A stretch of DNA of 7,725 nt, from positions 1-7,725 of the forward strand of contig JBGOUV010000336.1 in the NCBI GenBank assembly GCA_041477815.1. The letters are read 5' to 3'. How positions within the stretch are numbered: position 1 is the first letter of the stretch; every line of letters starts with the position of its first letter. Source of the stretch: JBGOUV01 sp041477815 (GTDB lineage: Bacteria; Acidobacteriota; Terriglobia; Bryobacterales; JACQDG01). Below the pieces are notes generated by a model. It was not told the origin of the DNA. It made no database searches and saw only the letters and a list, made by a program, of their open reading frames with translations. The translations under genes were made by a program, and so were the position numbers. This document shows, in pieces, positions 5,949 through 7,725 of the stretch.

Positions 5949-6827
5949 ATGAGAATCCTCAAATCCCTCCTGGTCCTGACCGCGCTGCTGGCGGGGCAAA
6001 CGCCGCGCCGGATTCTGGTCGTCACCGCCGGATCGGCCGATTACATCTGGGCGGCCGGAGGGACGCTGGCGGCGTTCCTCCAGAACGGCTACACGGTGGA
6101 CGTGGCGCAGTTCGGGAACGATGAAAAGTTTTCGGGCGGGCTGTCGCCCTCGCAAACGCGGCTGGCCAACGTGGAAGACGGCAAACAGGCGGCCCAGCTG
6201 CTCGGCGTTCGCGACACCGTCTACCTGGCTCACCAGAGCGGGCAAACCGGTCAAGTGTCCAGCAGCGAGATGCGGACTCAGCTCTTCGCGCTGATCCGGC
6301 ACCTGCGGCCGCAGATCATCTTTATCCCCGACCCCTACGTGCATTACCAGGACGACCAGGATCAGTACTACGTAGGCAAGATGGCCGAGGAGGCCTGGGG
6401 CTACAGCGGCGCTGCCACGTTTGCCAATGAAGTGGAGCGCATGGGCTTCAAACCGTACGGCGCGCCGGAGATCTATTATTACGCCGTGAGCCGCCCGTAC
6501 CGTCCGGGGGAGGGGGCCGCAGGGCAGGCGCAGTTCCGGCCGGTGGATATCACCTCGACCATTGACATCAAGTGCGCGGCCCTGGAGCTCCTGCGCACGC
6601 GCAACCGCGTCCAGACCATGCCGGCCCAGCGCGCCGGCGTGCTGCCCCAGCCGCTGGACGAGGGGAGCGTCCGAAAATTCATCCGCGCTTACGCCGAGGA
6701 GCTGGCGGAAACCATCGGCCGGAAACACGGATTCCGGTACGGCGAGGAGTTCAACCACGTGAATACGAGCGTCGGCGCCGGCGAACTGCCGGCCCACGTG
6801 CGGGAGCGCGCGGTGCCGAAGCGGTGA
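5949..6827 (+). CDS. Secreted PIG-L/LmbE-like protein with altered active site (gene D, type II)
   Basis: A 292-residue protein with the PIG-L layout. The motif corresponding to PHPDDE is AGSADY (27-32): zinc His is Gly28, catalytic Asp is Ala30, Asp31 is kept and Glu is Tyr32. AAGG follows at 35-38. NDEK is at 57-60, the SGQTG segment at 97-101, and PDPYVHYQDDQDQ at 127-139 keeps HY (132-133) and Asp138 but has Gln139 in place of the zinc His. It ends with RKHGFRYGEEFNH, shared with gene E almost residue for residue. MRILKSLLVLTALLAG is a signal peptide. The ATG at 5949 is chosen because it begins that signal peptide and has GAAGAA 7 nt upstream; the frame is open further upstream but would run into gene C. 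The stop is 2 bp before gene E. Conventional deacetylation is doubtful; an alternative metal or sugar-binding role is inference. Confidence 0.86.
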   Translation: MRILKSLLVLTALLAGQTPRRILVVTAGSADYIWAAGGTLAAFLQNGYTVDVAQFGNDEKFSGGLSPSQTRLANVEDGKQAAQLLGVRDTVYLAHQSGQTGQVSSSEMRTQLFALIRHLRPQIIFIPDPYVHYQDDQDQYYVGKMAEEAWGYSGAATFANEVERMGFKPYGAPEIYYYAVSRPYRPGEGAAGQAQFRPVDITSTIDIKCAALELLRTRNRVQTMPAQRAGVLPQPLDEGSVRKFIRAYAEELAETIGRKHGFRYGEEFNHVNTSVGAGELPAHVRERAVPKR

Positions 6828-6829
6828 CG

Positions 6830-7717
6830 ATGCGGATCTGTCTTACTCTGATGCTGCTAGTGCCCGGGGCCGCTGCGGCGCAGCCAGGCGCCGTGCTGGT
6901 GGTGACGGCCTCCGGGCGCGACTACCTGTTCGGGGCCGGCGGCACGCTGGCCCGGATGGTGGCACAGGGCCGTCCCTTGTACATATTGCAGATCGGCAAC
7001 GACGAGAAGGATTCGGCGGGTCTCGGGCCGGCCGAAACGCGCCTGGCCAACAACACCGAATCCGAGCGGGCCGCCCGGGTGCTGGGCGCGGTGGAAGTGC
7101 TGAACCTGGGGCACAAGAGCGGGGAGCTGGGCTACCTCTCGAGCAGCGAGCTGCGCAACCAGGTGATGGCCATGATGCGCTTGTACAAGCCCGAGATCCT
7201 GTTCTTCCCCGACTGGTATATCCACTATGTCGACGACGGGGATATCTACCGCACGGGACGCATGGCGGAGGAGGCGCCGTACGGCGGCGGGTCTTATTTT
7301 CTGCAGGAGATGACCTACCTGGGCTATCCTGGTTTCGCCGCGCGGGAGTATTATTTTTACAGTCCCTACCGGCCGTACCGGGACCGTGAAGGCGGCGAGG
7401 GCCAGGCGCACCTGCAGACGGTGGATATCACCGGCACGCTCGACCGCAAGATGCGCGCCATCCTGGAGTTGAAGACATCGAATCGCCGCTATGCCCTTCA
7501 GACCAGGCAGCGCCTGGACCGGGCGGGCCGTCCCAGCCCGCAACTGGCCCGCGTGGACGAGGAGTCGGCCGGCGCGCTGGTTCGCGCCTATGTCGAGGAG
7601 CTGGCGGTAACCATTGGGAAGAAGCACGGCTTCCGCTATGGCGAGGAGTTCAACCACCTGAGACCGTGGGGAGAGATGCCGGAGCATCTGCGGGAAAGGG
7701 CAGTGCCGGTACGATGA
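6830..7717 (+). CDS. Secreted PIG-L/LmbE-like protein with altered active site (gene E, type II)
   Basis: A 295-residue paralogue of gene D, collinear with it without gaps through residue 140. The first motif is ASGRDY (27-32): zinc His is Ser28, catalytic Asp is Arg30, Asp31 is kept. NDEKD is at 57-61, SGELG at 97-101 (also in gene A), and PDWYIHYVDDGDI at 127-139 keeps HY (132-133) and Asp138, with Ile139 at the zinc His position. The N-terminus MRICLTLMLLVPGAAAA is a signal peptide with an AAA-Q cleavage site near residue 17. A start further upstream would overlap gene D and lack this signal. There is no clear Shine-Dalgarno sequence, so expression probably depends on reading through from gene D, 2 bp upstream. 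The C-terminus (KKHGFRYGEEFNHL, then LRERAVPVR) matches D. Canonical zinc catalysis looks lost; the function is unknown. Confidence 0.87.
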   Translation: MRICLTLMLLVPGAAAAQPGAVLVVTASGRDYLFGAGGTLARMVAQGRPLYILQIGNDEKDSAGLGPAETRLANNTESERAARVLGAVEVLNLGHKSGELGYLSSSELRNQVMAMMRLYKPEILFFPDWYIHYVDDGDIYRTGRMAEEAPYGGGSYFLQEMTYLGYPGFAAREYYFYSPYRPYRDREGGEGQAHLQTVDITGTLDRKMRAILELKTSNRRYALQTRQRLDRAGRPSPQLARVDEESAGALVRAYVEELAVTIGKKHGFRYGEEFNHLRPWGEMPEHLRERAVPVR

Positions 7718-7725
7718 GAGGAGAG
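7714..7725 (+). promoter_or_regulatory. Start signals for a further gene at the right edge
   Basis: The stop of gene E sits in ATGA (7714-7717), the junction used throughout the minus operon, so a next gene could open at ATG 7714, of which four codons (MRGE) are visible. Alternatively AGAGGAGAG (7717-7725), with AGGAG at 7719-7723, is a strong Shine-Dalgarno sequence for a start just beyond the window. Either reading implies that the plus-strand operon continues. Confidence 0.4.

Noticed and set aside
6572..6829. Gene E starting upstream inside gene D
   Set aside because: The extra residues are an out-of-frame reading of gene D; the signal peptide begins at 6830.
6741..7657. 18-bp identical sequence at 6741-6758 and 7640-7657 as a DNA repeat
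   Set aside because: It encodes the conserved GEEFNH segment of paralogues D and E, so coding homology explains it.
1..7725. CRISPR array, tRNA/rRNA genes, insertion sequence or attachment site
   Set aside because: No regularly spaced repeats, transposase-like protein, terminal inverted repeats or RNA gene folds were seen on either strand.

Overview
The window is GC-rich bacterial DNA made of two unlike blocks: a housekeeping block (dnaG then rpoD, both + strand, 1-2982) and an accessory block of five related, secreted PIG-L/LmbE-type proteins (3217-7717). The dnaG-rpoD pair is the conserved core of the bacterial macromolecular-synthesis locus. The GC-rich coding sequence, a sigma-70 of the E. 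coli RpoD type with a long spacer between regions 1.2 and 2, and several exported PIG-L paralogues would suit an Acidobacterium of the Solibacter/Bryobacter kind. That placement is inference and was not tested.

Layout. 1-1158 is the 3' two thirds of dnaG, entering from the left edge. 1159-1293 holds a perfect 8-bp dyad (1191-1216) and a likely sigma-70 promoter (1229-1260), so rpoD has a transcription start of its own. rpoD (1294-2982, or from 1333) is complete. A 13-codon reading frame ends in TAATG at the alternative rpoD start. 2983-3079 separates convergent transcription units and carries three CCTAGGG repeats, two of which could pair into a hairpin.

On the minus strand, reading leftward from 5908, three PIG-L-type genes (called C, B and A here) and a previously unmarked 46-codon frame follow one another. 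Every junction is an ATGA stop/start overlap, so this looks like one translationally coupled operon. On the plus strand two more PIG-L-type genes (D, E) begin 40 bp from the start of C and are 2 bp apart. That unit probably continues past the right edge.

The five proteins form two subfamilies. Type I (B, C) keeps the residues expected of a zinc-dependent N-deacetylase: PHHDDH in place of PHPDDE, and NPDHR as the second motif. Type II (A, D, E) shares the same fold landmarks but has TAxxxDY in place of PHPDDE and has lost the downstream zinc histidine. It nevertheless keeps a strict common set of residues: NDEK, HY and a nearby Asp. All five have N-terminal hydrophobic signal-like segments, so they probably act outside the cytoplasm. 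A divergent locus that combines two apparently competent and three coherently altered paralogues is the most unusual thing in the window. Substrate and pathway cannot be read from the sequence.
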